A DNA stretch of 61,318 nucleotides from CAZLBC01 sp964557575. Lineage in GTDB: Bacteria; Planctomycetota; Phycisphaerae; SM23-33. The notes beneath the pieces were generated by a model. That model worked only from the letters and a program-made list of their open reading frames with translations. It did not search any database and was not told where the DNA came from. Position 1 is the stretch's first letter, and every line of letters starts with the position of its first letter. Of the stretch, positions 35,708 through 45,453 are shown in pieces. The DNA lies in the NCBI GenBank assembly GCA_964557575.1, contig CAZLBC010000023.1, forward strand, positions 1 to 61,318, read 5' to 3'. The position numbers and the translations under genes are program-made.

Positions 35708-37876
35708 TCAGAAAAAGCGCGAGCAATCCTGGATCGTGACCAGGACCAGCAGCGAGAGTATCAGGACCACGCCCGTCATCTGGATGGCGTTGATCACCTT
35801 CAGGGGCAGGGGCCGGCCGCTGATTTTCTCGATCAACAGCAGCGCGGCATGCCCCCCGTCCAGCACCGGCAGCGGGAGAAAGTTGAACACCGCCAGGGCG
35901 GTGGAGATAAAGGCCATCATGTAAATGAGGCCGACGAGGCCGTGGCTGGCAACCCCCACCGCCATCGCCACGATACCGACCGGGCCCCGCACCTGCCTGG
36001 TCGAGACGCTGCCGGTGACGATGCTCCTGATCGAGGCATACGAATTGACCACGAACATGGCCGTCTCGCGGGCGCCCCACCCCAGCGCCGCGAGGGGATT
36101 GGTGTGGCGTATCTCGACCGTCATGCGCGCCAGGGCCGGCGTAGACACCACGGAGAGGTGATAATCGTCGGGACGGAATGTCGACAGATCCACCGGTTCG
36201 GGCCCGAATTCCTCGCCGCCGTATTCCCAGGTCAGGCGCAACGCCGCGCCGCTGTTCCGAACGCGGACCAGCGCGTCGAAGACCTCCCGCCAGCCGCCGA
36301 CCTTCCGGCCGTTGACCGCGGTGATCGTGCTGCCCGGCTTGATCCCGGCCTTCGCCGCCGGCGAGTGTTCCGCCACGGACGCCGCCACGGCGTGCGCGAC
36401 GTCAAGCCCGCGGGTAATACCCAGAAGGCCGCCGCCGTCCTGCTCGGCCGGGAGGACACCGTCGATCGTTTCGGTATATTCACCGCCGTTCTCCCGGCGG
36501 AGGACCGTCATCGACGTCGTCTTGCCGGCGAATTCGTCGGTCACCTCCCTGATCGTCTCGAACGTCGGGTCTTTCCTGCCGCCGTACTCCAGGACCACGT
36601 CTCCCGGCTCGATGCCGGCGGCCTCGGCGGGAGAGCGGCTGAAGAGCGAAGACCGGATCACGCCGCGGACGCGGACCCGCGGCTCCATGCCGAGGAAGGC
36701 GGTTTCCTGCACCGTCGCGCCGCCCGCGATGTCGGCTGCCGGTACTGTCAGCACGGCCCCGTCCTCGCCCAGAAACAAAAGCTCGTCGTCGTCCGCGACG
36801 TACTTCGTGCCCGCCGGACCGGTGTACTCCCCGACGTCGAGGAACCGGCCGCGGAGCCGCGTCCCGTCGGCGAGAAGGTGCGCGGTGGGCTTGAACACGG
36901 GCGTCGGTCTCCTGGTCAGCGTGACCCGCCTGCCCCCCCGCTCGACCACGACCGCCACCGGCGACGTGTCCGTGAGCTGTTCCTCCGCGGCGATGATCTC
37001 GTGGCGGGCGGCGGCTATCTCCGTTCGGCCGATCGCGACAATCCGGTCGTCCGGGTGGAACGGGGAGGATACCTTCCGGCCGGGTATTGCGGCGACGACG
37101 TTGCCCGCTTCCTGGGCGATGCCGAACGCGGGGGCCTCGGCTCCCGGCAGCTTGACCGCCGTCAGGGTCACCGTCCCGGTGTATTCCTCGCCGCCGGCGG
37201 TTCTCCGCACCGTCGCCGCAAACTGCTGGCCGTGGTCGGCGAGGGCCGAGGCCATGCGAATGCTCTTGAAGCTCTCCACCGTCGACCCGTCGAGGGAGAC
37301 GATAGTGTCGCCGGGGCGGAGCCGGTTGACATCTTCTCCCCGCGCGCCGGCCGGCGGCTGCCGATCCCACGCCACCGCCGCGCGCGCGGCCGGGTACGCC
37401 GGCTGCACCTCCCCGATAACCGGTGCCGGCTCGTCTATGCCGTACATCGAGAGCCCCATGAAGAGCACCGCCGCGAGTATGATGTTCATCACAACTCCCA
37501 TGGAGATCACGAAGATCCGCTGTCCCGGGCTCTTGGCGTTGTAACTGCGGGGATCGACGTCGCCCGCGCCGTTCGCCGCCGCGTCGTCACCCTCCTCGCG
37601 GGGCGCGAAGTCCTCCTGCCCGAGCATCTTCACGTACCCGCCGATCGGGAAGGCGCAGATGCAGTACTCGGTCTCGCCCGGCTTGATGCCGATGAGCTTC
37701 GGGCCGATCCAGAGGGCGAACCGCTCGACTTTTATGCCGACGATCCGGGCTGCCAGGAAATGTCCGAGTTCATGGACCAGGATCACCACGCTGAGGGCGA
37801 TCAGCACTTCCAGCAACGGCCAGAGGGTCCCCGTGACGAATCCCCACAGGTTCGACCAGGTGAACATTCCATCCAT
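35708..37876 (-). CDS. rseP: Site-2 protease RseP (RIP metalloprotease), extended form
   Basis: RseP cuts membrane-embedded anti-sigma factors or signal-peptide remnants. The 722-aa protein has the zinc motif HELGH (residues 35-39) in the first helix, PIGGYVKMLGQED, and the third-helix motif NFLPLPVLDGGHAALLLIE near residue 670. Typical RseP has about 450 residues; here the extra length is in the periplasmic middle, with probably three or more PDZ-like repeats (for example GEVQPAYPAARA, AGIEPGDVVLEY and AGIKPGSTITAVNGRKVGG). It follows dxr by 31 bp, a gene order common in bacteria. Confidence 0.94.
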   Translation of the reverse strand: MDGMFTWSNLWGFVTGTLWPLLEVLIALSVVILVHELGHFLAARIVGIKVERFALWIGPKLIGIKPGETEYCICAFPIGGYVKMLGQEDFAPREEGDDAAANGAGDVDPRSYNAKSPGQRIFVISMGVVMNIILAAVLFMGLSMYGIDEPAPVIGEVQPAYPAARAAVAWDRQPPAGARGEDVNRLRPGDTIVSLDGSTVESFKSIRMASALADHGQQFAATVRRTAGGEEYTGTVTLTAVKLPGAEAPAFGIAQEAGNVVAAIPGRKVSSPFHPDDRIVAIGRTEIAAARHEIIAAEEQLTDTSPVAVVVERGGRRVTLTRRPTPVFKPTAHLLADGTRLRGRFLDVGEYTGPAGTKYVADDDELLFLGEDGAVLTVPAADIAGGATVQETAFLGMEPRVRVRGVIRSSLFSRSPAEAAGIEPGDVVLEYGGRKDPTFETIREVTDEFAGKTTSMTVLRRENGGEYTETIDGVLPAEQDGGGLLGITRGLDVAHAVAASVAEHSPAAKAGIKPGSTITAVNGRKVGGWREVFDALVRVRNSGAALRLTWEYGGEEFGPEPVDLSTFRPDDYHLSVVSTPALARMTVEIRHTNPLAALGWGARETAMFVVNSYASIRSIVTGSVSTRQVRGPVGIVAMAVGVASHGLVGLIYMMAFISTALAVFNFLPLPVLDGGHAALLLIEKISGRPLPLKVINAIQMTGVVLILSLLVLVTIQDCSRFF

Positions 37877-37907
37877 TACACATACCTTCTCATCATCGCG
37901 CGCTCCG

Positions 37908-39089
37908 TTATGGCTCCCGTTGCTCGAGCAGCCGACAGGCCGTGTTCCTGCCCCACTCGTCGGCGGAAAGGACAGATTCTATCGTCATTTCGCCGTCCGC
38001 GAAAGACGCCTGTGCATTTTCTCCCGCGTACCACTCCTCGAGCGCCGCGGCGATCACGGGCACGATATCACCGAAACGCACCTTTCCCTCGAGAAAAGCC
38101 CGTACCGCGACCTCGTTCGCCGCGCTGAGAACCGCCCCGCCGCCACCGCCCCGGTTGACGACCTCCGCGGCGAGGGCGAGGGGCTTCAGTTCGCGCCCGG
38201 CGGGCGGGCGGAAGTCGAGCCGCGCCGCGGACGCCAGGTCGAGCCGCGCCGGTGGTGTTTCCGGACGATCGGGATAGTTGAGCGCGTAGGCTATGGGCAG
38301 CCGCATGTCGGGCCGGCCCAGTTGGGCGACCTGGGACCCGTCGCGGAACTCGACGATCGCGTGCACGATGGACTGCTCGTGAACCAGCACCGCTATCTTG
38401 TCGGCCGGCAGGCCGAAGAGCCAGTGCGCTTCTATTATTTCCAGCGCCTTGTTCATCAGGGTGGCGGAATCCACCGTCACTTTTCTTCCCATGTTCCAGG
38501 TGGGATGATTCAGTACCTCGTCGACCGTGGCTGACCCGGCGCGCCGGTCGTCGAAGTCGCGGAGAGCGCCGCCCGACGACGTGATGTACACGCGGTGTAT
38601 GTCTTCTGTTGTCCCCGACGGCAAACACTGGAATATGCCCGAATGTTCGCTGTCGATCGGGAGCACGGTCGCCCCGGTTCTCCGGGCGGCGGGCATGATG
38701 ATGCCCCCCCCGCACACGAGGGATTCCTTGTTCGCGGTGGCGAGGGTGATGCCCAGTTCCACGGCCGCGAGCGAGGAACGCAGGCCGGCGGCTCCGACGA
38801 CGGCGCACACCACCATGTCGGGCCGGGCCCGCCGCACCGCCTCCGCGAGCGATCCTTCCCCGCTGAGCAGCGCGACGCCGGGAGGGAGAGCCCCCCGCAG
38901 TTCAGGAGAGTCTTCGGGGACGGCGACGAACTCGACGCCCTCGATCTGAGCCTGTTCGGCCAGCAGGGACCGGTTGGTCCGTCCGGCGATAACGCAGGGA
39001 CGAAGGCGCCCGGTGCGGGCGATAACATCGACGGTCTGTGTTCCGATGTTACCGGTCGAGCCCAGAACGGCGATGCGTTTGCAGTTCAT
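37908..39089 (-). CDS. dxr: 1-deoxy-D-xylulose 5-phosphate reductoisomerase
   Basis: Dxr makes MEP in the non-mevalonate isoprenoid pathway using NADPH and a divalent metal. The 393-aa protein has LGSTGNIGTQTVDVI at the N-terminus (NADPH site), TANKESLVCGG, PIDSEHSGIFQCL, TSSGGALRD, NMGRKVTVDSATLMNKALE (metal and substrate site) and NEVAVRAFLEGK. All are as expected. It heads a dxr-rseP unit. Confidence 0.97.
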   Translation of the reverse strand: MNCKRIAVLGSTGNIGTQTVDVIARTGRLRPCVIAGRTNRSLLAEQAQIEGVEFVAVPEDSPELRGALPPGVALLSGEGSLAEAVRRARPDMVVCAVVGAAGLRSSLAAVELGITLATANKESLVCGGGIIMPAARRTGATVLPIDSEHSGIFQCLPSGTTEDIHRVYITSSGGALRDFDDRRAGSATVDEVLNHPTWNMGRKVTVDSATLMNKALEIIEAHWLFGLPADKIAVLVHEQSIVHAIVEFRDGSQVAQLGRPDMRLPIAYALNYPDRPETPPARLDLASAARLDFRPPAGRELKPLALAAEVVNRGGGGGAVLSAANEVAVRAFLEGKVRFGDIVPVIAAALEEWYAGENAQASFADGEMTIESVLSADEWGRNTACRLLEQREP

Positions 39090-39152
39090 CTTTCGAATTC
39101 GTTAATCTCGCGGTTTCTCGCTGCCGACGAACGGCACGCAAATTATTACGAC

Positions 39153-39181
39153 CGGACAACGAGCGAACAGTGTAATATAAT
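39153..39181 (+). promoter_or_regulatory. Candidate promoter for the AsmA-like gene and lipid block
   Basis: CGGACA, 17-bp spacer and a perfect TATAAT. Two bases further on, a short hairpin (CCTGT, 39183-39187, with ACAGG, 39195-39199) is followed by six T within the leader. This looks like a weak attenuator before the ATG at 39228. Confidence 0.4.
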
Positions 39182-39227
39182 ACCTGTTATCGAGACAGGC
39201 CTTTTTTCCCGCCGGAATGCGGACCGC

Positions 39228-42200
39228 ATGAATACCGTTTCGAGACGACCGACAACGCGCAACGGCCGCCCGCCGCGCAGGCGGTGGTGGCAGGTGCTCT
39301 TCAGGATCACGGCCCTGCTGGTGCTGATGCTCTCACTGCTCTGGGCGCTGATGCCGTGGTGGATCCCCGCCGGGTACCTGCGGACGCTCATAGAGAAAGA
39401 ACTGTCCCGGTCGCTGGACATGGCGGTGGCGGTCGACAACCTGTCCGTCAGCCGGTCCGGCGGCATACTGGTCGAGGGGATCACCATTTCCTCCGCGGAC
39501 CCCGGCCGTACCGGCGACCGGCCGGGCCCGGCGGAACCCCGCGTGCGAATAGAACGGACCCGTCTGAATTTCGCGCCGGCCGACCTCCTGTTCAGAAACA
39601 GGATCGCGTGGATCGAAATCGACGGATTGCACGGCGCCCGGCTGGATATTACCAAAAAAATCGACCTTGCGCAGCTCGAGCGCCTCGTCGATATCGTCAG
39701 CGTGGGGCGCGTTACGATCCGCCGCTCGCGCTGCGCGCTTACCGCCCCCGGCGCCGACGCGCCGCTCGTTCTGAACATACACGACCTGCAGCTCCTTGAA
39801 CCCGGGCAAAGCAGCCGCGGCGTCCTGACGATGTCCGCGGGCGTCCGCCAGCCCGCGGCCGACGCGCCGCTGGCACTGAAACTGACGGCGGGCGGCCCGG
39901 GAGACGACGTCGCCGTCGAGGGCAGCCTCCATTTTTCCCATTTCGATATCAACGCCTCGGGCCTCGCCCCGCTCGTCGTGCGTCACGGCGGTCTGCAGGA
40001 GGGGCAATTCCGCGGAGAACTCAAATTTCGCGTAAACCGGGAGGGGCGGCTGGATGGTCTCGGCCTGTTTCTCGCCGGCGAGGATCTTTGCCTTCAGCCG
40101 CCGGGCCGCCGCGATACCGTCGCCGTCGCGGAGGCAAGCCTCGACCTGTCGGCCGATATCGACGCCCTCGTCAACCGGGTGGACGTGACCGGTTTTACGC
40201 TCCGTATGCCGGGCGTCGATCTCGCCGGCAGCCTGACCGCCTATCTCGATATCGACGCCGTACGGCACTCCGGATTCCGGATCGAGGATTGCGATTCGCT
40301 CGCGCTGCGCGGAACGGCGCATCCCCGGAGCCTGGCGCGCCTGACGGGCCGGACCGCATGGCTCGACGCGTTCGGCGTCGACGGCCCCGTCGACCTCGAC
40401 CTCAGCGCGGAGCGGGACGACCGCGACCTCGTGTTTGCGGCAGCAGTCCGCTGCGACCGCAGCGAGTTACGGATCGGCGAGCGGATTATCAAGCGGGTCG
40501 ACGTGCCGGCGGCGGCGCAACTGTCGGGGCGATTCATATACCGGGGGCGCGACGAGTTGGTCGTCAAAAAGGCCGCCGTCTCTCTCGCCGGTGACACGAT
40601 ATCCGCCTCCGGAAACCTCGTTTTTTCCCGCCGGGACGCGGAGAACCGGTTCGCGCCCGGCGCACTGCAACACGTCGATCTCCGGGGCCGGGTGAACGTG
40701 TCCGGTTTCGAGCGGGTGCTGCGCGCCGCAACGGGTACGGCGCGGGCCGGCCTAGCCGGCCGCCTGGCCGGGACGTGGACCCTGCGGGGCGGTGAACAAC
40801 CGTACTTCAGCGCGAGCCTGAAAAGCCCCTCGGCGACTGAATTCACCGCCGGAACGTGGTTCGTCAAGGCCCCGGGGAAAAAATTATCGGCCGTGGTGGG
40901 AGCCGCGGTGGATTATCGCAACCGGCGGTTGCGCGATCTCTTCGCGGGTGTGACGATCGACGACGGGACGCTCGATATCGCGGCGGCCGAACTCGGACTC
41001 CGGGAGGACGGACGGGTTGAATGCACCGGTCGGTTCGAGGCCGACCGGATCGAGCGGCTGCTTGCGTGTCTGCCCGCCGCGGCTGAAAGACGCACCGCCG
41101 CCGGCGGTCGGATACGGGGGAACTTCTCCGGCGTCTTCGGCGATCGATACGCCGGCGTTTCAGGCTCCCTGGACCTGAAGTCCTCCACCCTGGCGATCGG
41201 CGAATACTTTTCGAAGCCTCCCGGGAAAAAAATGACGGTCACCCTGAATGCGGACCTCTCACCGGATCCCGGAGAAGCGGGAAAACGGTCGGTCACCGCC
41301 GTCGTCGATTTCGGGGAATCACTCAACATTTCCCTCCGCGCCGACCTGTTCGGCACCGATCTGACCGGCCCCGTTCACGCCGAACTGAACGGGAGATGCG
41401 ACGATCTCCGGTCGGTGCTCGATCTCTCGCCGTTCCTGGCTCGCTCGCTGAAGGGGTGCCGGGCCCGGGGGGACCTGACGATCAAATGCACCGCGTCCTC
41501 CGGAGACGGTGACCGGGAGAGGATCGCTTTTGAGGCGGCGTGCCGATCCCGGTGCCTCGACCTGGATCTGGGCGACGGTGACGACCGATTTTTTACGTGC
41601 CGGCAGCAGCCCGCGCTTGTCCGGGTTTCCGGGCGGGTGGCCGCGACCGGCGACCGGGCGGCGTTCGGCGATTTAGAGGGAGAAATACACCTTTCGCACA
41701 ATCGGGTGCACTTTCGTGAAACCGCCCTAGCCGTCGAGAGGGCGGCCGGCGGCGCGGCCGGGACGACAACCGGTTCCGCAAGGGTCACGTGGGACGTCGC
41801 GCCGGGCGACCTGCTGGGGCGCATGCTCCCGGCGGTTGCATCCCGGTTCGAGACACTCGCGGTCCGCGGCCGCTGCAGCGGCCGGGCGGCCCTGCGCCTG
41901 GGAGCGGATTCGATCGCACTTTCGAGTCGTCTTGACCTCACGCGCACCGGTATCGTCTCGGGAGAAGACTTCAACAAGCCGCCGGGCATCGACGCCGCGC
42001 TGTCGCTGGAACTGTCGGCCCCGCGCGTGTTGTCCGAGCTGGAGATAACCAGGCTCACGATCGGCGCCGCCGGGGTGACGGCCGTCGCGGGCGGACACGC
42101 GTCGCGCGAGGGAACGGCGACCGGACCATTCGCCCCGTTTTCACTCGACAGCGGGTACGCGACGATCACCGTCCCGGACGCGTCCGTTCTGGGCGCGTTT

Positions 42201-43565
42201 CTGCCGTCCCTGGAGGCCTGCAAGCCGTCCGGGGCCCTGTCGGCCCGCGGCGAGTGGACGTCGGCGGGAGGAGGACGTTTCAGCGCCGTCGACCTGCGGG
42301 CCGACGGGTGCGCCGCGGTTTACAACGGCAGAGCGGTCACCCTTGACGGCGCCGTGTCCCTCGAAGGTGTTTCCGTCACGACCCCTGCCTGCGAGACCGG
42401 CGCGCCGGACGGCCGTCCGGCGTTGCGGTTGGACGCCGAACGGATCAGGACAGAGCGCCTTGAGGCCGCCGCGGGTCGTTATCGCGGCTGGTTTTCAGCC
42501 GATATTTCCGGCGGACGGGAGAATCCCCGCGGCAGGTTCAACGCCATCGTTACCGCCCTCGACCTGGATGACTTCTCAGACTGGCTCGCCGGCGCGAAAC
42601 CCGGGCCTCGCGTCCCCGAAGTCACCGCGCGGGAACCGGAGAGCGATCACGGTCCGCTCGATAAAAAAGAAAGAACGCGGCTGGAAAAACGTGGCGATGA
42701 GCTGATCGGCGCCGCCAGGGACATCCTCGAGAAGGCCGACGTCAAGGGTACGTTGAGCTTCGGGGCATTCGCCGCCTACGACGGCAACCTCGGCCGGCGG
42801 TACACCCTCTCCGGGCTGGAGGTATCCTTAGGTATGTTCGGCGGCAACCTGTCTTTGCAATTCGACGCCGGTTACAACGGCGGATCGGTCAGCGGCGAGT
42901 TGAGCACCGATATCGGCGTCCGGGAACCGGTCGTCATCGACCGGAAGACGGTCGACGAGATCGCCGCCACGGAGGAAGTACGGCCGATGATATCCCGCGA
43001 ATTCCCGGGCAACGAGGTCACCGGTCTGTTCAGCAGGAAGGAACAATTCCGCTATCCGCTCCGCGCGTTTCTGGCCGGTTTCATCGACGAACGCTACCGG
43101 CTGATCAAGGTCGGCACCACACGGATGGTCGCCACGGAGGGAATCATCTCCGGTCGCGCCGCGCCGGAGTTCGTTACGAATATCTTTCCCGGCCTGAATC
43201 TTACCCGGTACCGCTACGATGAGTTGACGGGTTTCTCGGAATACAAACCCGACGGTTCATCGAACAACGAAATGATCTGCTCGGGGGCGTACGACCTGTA
43301 CCTGCGCGGCACCACCGAATTCGACGGCGAGGCCCGGTACACCGTCGGCATCATCATACCGCTGCCCGGCGTCAAGGTTCCGGCCGAATGGCACCACGAC
43401 TGGAAGCAGGGACGGGTTCCTATTTTAAAAATCAGCGGCCGGATCCGCGACGGGAAACTGATCGACGAAGCCGTCAGCTATCCCTGGCCCAACGAAAGCC
43501 TCTTCGAGATGTTTCTGCAGAACAACATATTTTACCGTATCTGGGTCAACAGTAAAAACAATTGA
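39228..43565 (+). CDS. AsmA-like envelope protein
   Basis: A 1,445-aa protein with a basic N-terminus, one membrane helix (about residues 23-46) and a very long beta-rich periplasmic part, the layout of AsmA/YhdP/TamB-type proteins that bridge the inner and outer membranes and move lipids. The N-terminal AsmA pattern is visible (LIEKELSRSLDMAVAVDNLSVSRSGGILVEG). Several repeated blocks ending in similar turns follow (TFFVKAPGKK-type, YFSKPPGKKMTV, DFNKPPGIDAAL). The last 300 residues (about 1150-1445) also look AsmA-like. The ATG at 39228 was chosen because it directly precedes the anchor; the frame extends upstream to 38595. It leads a run of lipid genes. Confidence 0.8.
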   Translation: MNTVSRRPTTRNGRPPRRRWWQVLFRITALLVLMLSLLWALMPWWIPAGYLRTLIEKELSRSLDMAVAVDNLSVSRSGGILVEGITISSADPGRTGDRPGPAEPRVRIERTRLNFAPADLLFRNRIAWIEIDGLHGARLDITKKIDLAQLERLVDIVSVGRVTIRRSRCALTAPGADAPLVLNIHDLQLLEPGQSSRGVLTMSAGVRQPAADAPLALKLTAGGPGDDVAVEGSLHFSHFDINASGLAPLVVRHGGLQEGQFRGELKFRVNREGRLDGLGLFLAGEDLCLQPPGRRDTVAVAEASLDLSADIDALVNRVDVTGFTLRMPGVDLAGSLTAYLDIDAVRHSGFRIEDCDSLALRGTAHPRSLARLTGRTAWLDAFGVDGPVDLDLSAERDDRDLVFAAAVRCDRSELRIGERIIKRVDVPAAAQLSGRFIYRGRDELVVKKAAVSLAGDTISASGNLVFSRRDAENRFAPGALQHVDLRGRVNVSGFERVLRAATGTARAGLAGRLAGTWTLRGGEQPYFSASLKSPSATEFTAGTWFVKAPGKKLSAVVGAAVDYRNRRLRDLFAGVTIDDGTLDIAAAELGLREDGRVECTGRFEADRIERLLACLPAAAERRTAAGGRIRGNFSGVFGDRYAGVSGSLDLKSSTLAIGEYFSKPPGKKMTVTLNADLSPDPGEAGKRSVTAVVDFGESLNISLRADLFGTDLTGPVHAELNGRCDDLRSVLDLSPFLARSLKGCRARGDLTIKCTASSGDGDRERIAFEAACRSRCLDLDLGDGDDRFFTCRQQPALVRVSGRVAATGDRAAFGDLEGEIHLSHNRVHFRETALAVERAAGGAAGTTTGSARVTWDVAPGDLLGRMLPAVASRFETLAVRGRCSGRAALRLGADSIALSSRLDLTRTGIVSGEDFNKPPGIDAALSLELSAPRVLSELEITRLTIGAAGVTAVAGGHASREGTATGPFAPFSLDSGYATITVPDASVLGAFLPSLEACKPSGALSARGEWTSAGGGRFSAVDLRADGCAAVYNGRAVTLDGAVSLEGVSVTTPACETGAPDGRPALRLDAERIRTERLEAAAGRYRGWFSADISGGRENPRGRFNAIVTALDLDDFSDWLAGAKPGPRVPEVTAREPESDHGPLDKKERTRLEKRGDELIGAARDILEKADVKGTLSFGAFAAYDGNLGRRYTLSGLEVSLGMFGGNLSLQFDAGYNGGSVSGELSTDIGVREPVVIDRKTVDEIAATEEVRPMISREFPGNEVTGLFSRKEQFRYPLRAFLAGFIDERYRLIKVGTTRMVATEGIISGRAAPEFVTNIFPGLNLTRYRYDELTGFSEYKPDGSSNNEMICSGAYDLYLRGTTEFDGEARYTVGIIIPLPGVKVPAEWHHDWKQGRVPILKISGRIRDGKLIDEAVSYPWPNESLFEMFLQNNIFYRIWVNSKNN

Positions 43566-43674
43566 AATGGTCATCGCCGGTATGATTAAATAGTCAACTT
43601 CCAGGCGCGGTTTCGGCCGACCGTGTTCCCGGCCCGCCGCCTGGTCAACGGTTCGTACGTATCCGGGAGCGGTT

Positions 43675-45447
43675 GTGCCCGCAAAAAGAAAACACGAAGA
43701 AGCCAGGGTTCTGGCGGGTTATTCTCCCCCTCTGCTCAAACCGCGGGGCAAGATACGATGGCTCTGTTTCGTATTCCTCAATCTCACCATTTACACGATG
43801 GCGTGCGGCTTGTGGCAGATTATCGGATCCGAGACCGGAGAACTGTTCTGGCAGAGCACGCTCCGCGGCAACCTTCTGTTCGAAATAAAGCAGCTTTGTC
43901 CTTTTTCCGACCGCGTCAGTGCGATAACCAACCCGTGGATGCCCGTCATCCTCGCCGCGCTTTTGGCGCTGATCGTCGTCGTCCCCGTCGCGATGTCGGT
44001 GATGTACCAGCTCGTGCTCGCGCTGCTGTTCGTGGTCGTGTGCGCCGTGGTGGGGATGTCGCCGGAAATAGCGGTCATCCTCGTGGTCGCCTGCCTGCTT
44101 TCTTCCCGGACGCGGCTCCGCCGCGAGTACCCTTTTTACGCCATCCTGTTCGGGATGATCCCCGTCGCCGCCTACCTGTCGATTGTCTACCTGTTCTGCA
44201 GGGCGCGGTTTGAATTACTTCCGCTGCACCGGTGGATTCTCCTGATTCCCTTTGCACTGTCCGTCGTTCTCGCGGCGGGGGTGGCATTCATGGTGGTCCT
44301 GATGGCCAGAATGACGAAGTTTCGCCCCGGGGCCCTGTGGCCGTCCGCGCTCCTGCTTTTTTCCGCCGCGGCCGGATTGTTTTATACATACGTAGGCATA
44401 GACGAGCTCCTCTACGCCCAGATCCGCGCCGAGGCGCAAGAGGATCTCGTTTTGGCTGAGACCGACGCCGGCAGCGGTGAGCCTTCCGCGCCCGGTACGG
44501 AACTCGAAAACAGAATAGCGCGGATCACGAAACGGTGCACACGATTCCTGGACCGGTACGGACAGAGCGACAGGGCCCCGTCGGTGGCGTGGATTCGGGC
44601 GCGGACCGCCGGCACGCAGGTGAACCGGCGGGAACCCGATGACGGCTTCCTCCGGTGCAGCCACCAGTGGCCGCTGATCAAGTCGTCGAAAGCCCTGCGA
44701 CTGCTTGTGGGCACCTACCCCGACAGCGATCAGGCCGGTCTGGCGAGGGGACGGCTGGGAATCATCGAACTGAAGAGAATCCGCGAATTCGTCGGCGCGC
44801 AGCGCCGTGCCCAGTTGAACCGCGCCTGTGACATGCTGCAGGAGGCCGAGGAAAGCCTGGCGACAACAGTGGAGAATTTTCCTTTAGGCAAGAACGCGGG
44901 CAACGGCACTCTTTTCGTTCCCATCCCGCCGGTTCCCGATAAGAAGGACACCTATGCCGGTTTTCTCTTCACCATGAAAAAACTCAACTGGCTGATCGAC
45001 AGGAACGACGTTCTCAGCGACACGGTCGCGGCCGAAGCGCTTGCTGAGTGGCTTGCCGTTAATCCCTGCGATACGGATTACCTGTCGCGTTTGGAATCCC
45101 TGAAAAACACGCCGAAATACCGGGAATCAAAAATCGGCGCCAACATCGCGGTCTCCTGGGCCAATAATCTCGATGTTTTCAGCAGAACGCGGCACCTCCT
45201 GACCATCGCCGCCGGCGAAACAAACGACGTGGATGCCGCGGTCGAGGCAAACTACGAACTGGGCATTATCGCCCTGCGGGAGGCCGAGAAACCCTGGCTG
45301 ACCGCACTGCTGGGGAACAAGGGCGCGATTGACTTTCTTGAAAAGGTCACGGCGGCCCCGGAGAACCCCTGGCAACAGTCGGCCGCCGAAACAATCGCCC
45401 GGTTGAACCCGCCGGGGGATGTTACGCCCGATGGAACGGGAAAGTAA
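43675..45447 (+). CDS. Multi-pass membrane protein of unknown function
   Basis: A 590-aa protein that I do not recognise. Residues about 30-250 hold five or six hydrophobic helices, with a basic start (PAKRKHEEARVLAGY). Residues 260-590 are soluble and mostly helical, with several TPR-like hairpins (for example GLARGRLGIIELKRIREF, EANYELGIIALREAEKPW). A GTG start at 43675 follows CGGGAG. It is preceded by the AsmA-like gene (109 bp gap) and followed by the glycosyltransferase gene after 6 bp, so it probably works in the same envelope-lipid context. A glycosyltransferase-partner or lipid-transport scaffold role is a guess. Confidence 0.65.
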   Translation: MPAKRKHEEARVLAGYSPPLLKPRGKIRWLCFVFLNLTIYTMACGLWQIIGSETGELFWQSTLRGNLLFEIKQLCPFSDRVSAITNPWMPVILAALLALIVVVPVAMSVMYQLVLALLFVVVCAVVGMSPEIAVILVVACLLSSRTRLRREYPFYAILFGMIPVAAYLSIVYLFCRARFELLPLHRWILLIPFALSVVLAAGVAFMVVLMARMTKFRPGALWPSALLLFSAAAGLFYTYVGIDELLYAQIRAEAQEDLVLAETDAGSGEPSAPGTELENRIARITKRCTRFLDRYGQSDRAPSVAWIRARTAGTQVNRREPDDGFLRCSHQWPLIKSSKALRLLVGTYPDSDQAGLARGRLGIIELKRIREFVGAQRRAQLNRACDMLQEAEESLATTVENFPLGKNAGNGTLFVPIPPVPDKKDTYAGFLFTMKKLNWLIDRNDVLSDTVAAEALAEWLAVNPCDTDYLSRLESLKNTPKYRESKIGANIAVSWANNLDVFSRTRHLLTIAAGETNDVDAAVEANYELGIIALREAEKPWLTALLGNKGAIDFLEKVTAAPENPWQQSAAETIARLNPPGDVTPDGTGK

Positions 45448-45453
45448 CCGCCG

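Noticed and set aside
35135..38128. 997-aa frame overlapping the aldolase and the antisense of rseP
   Set aside because: Antisense shadow of RseP with low-complexity arginine/histidine-rich translation; RseP, Dxr and the aldolase have strong motifs in other frames.
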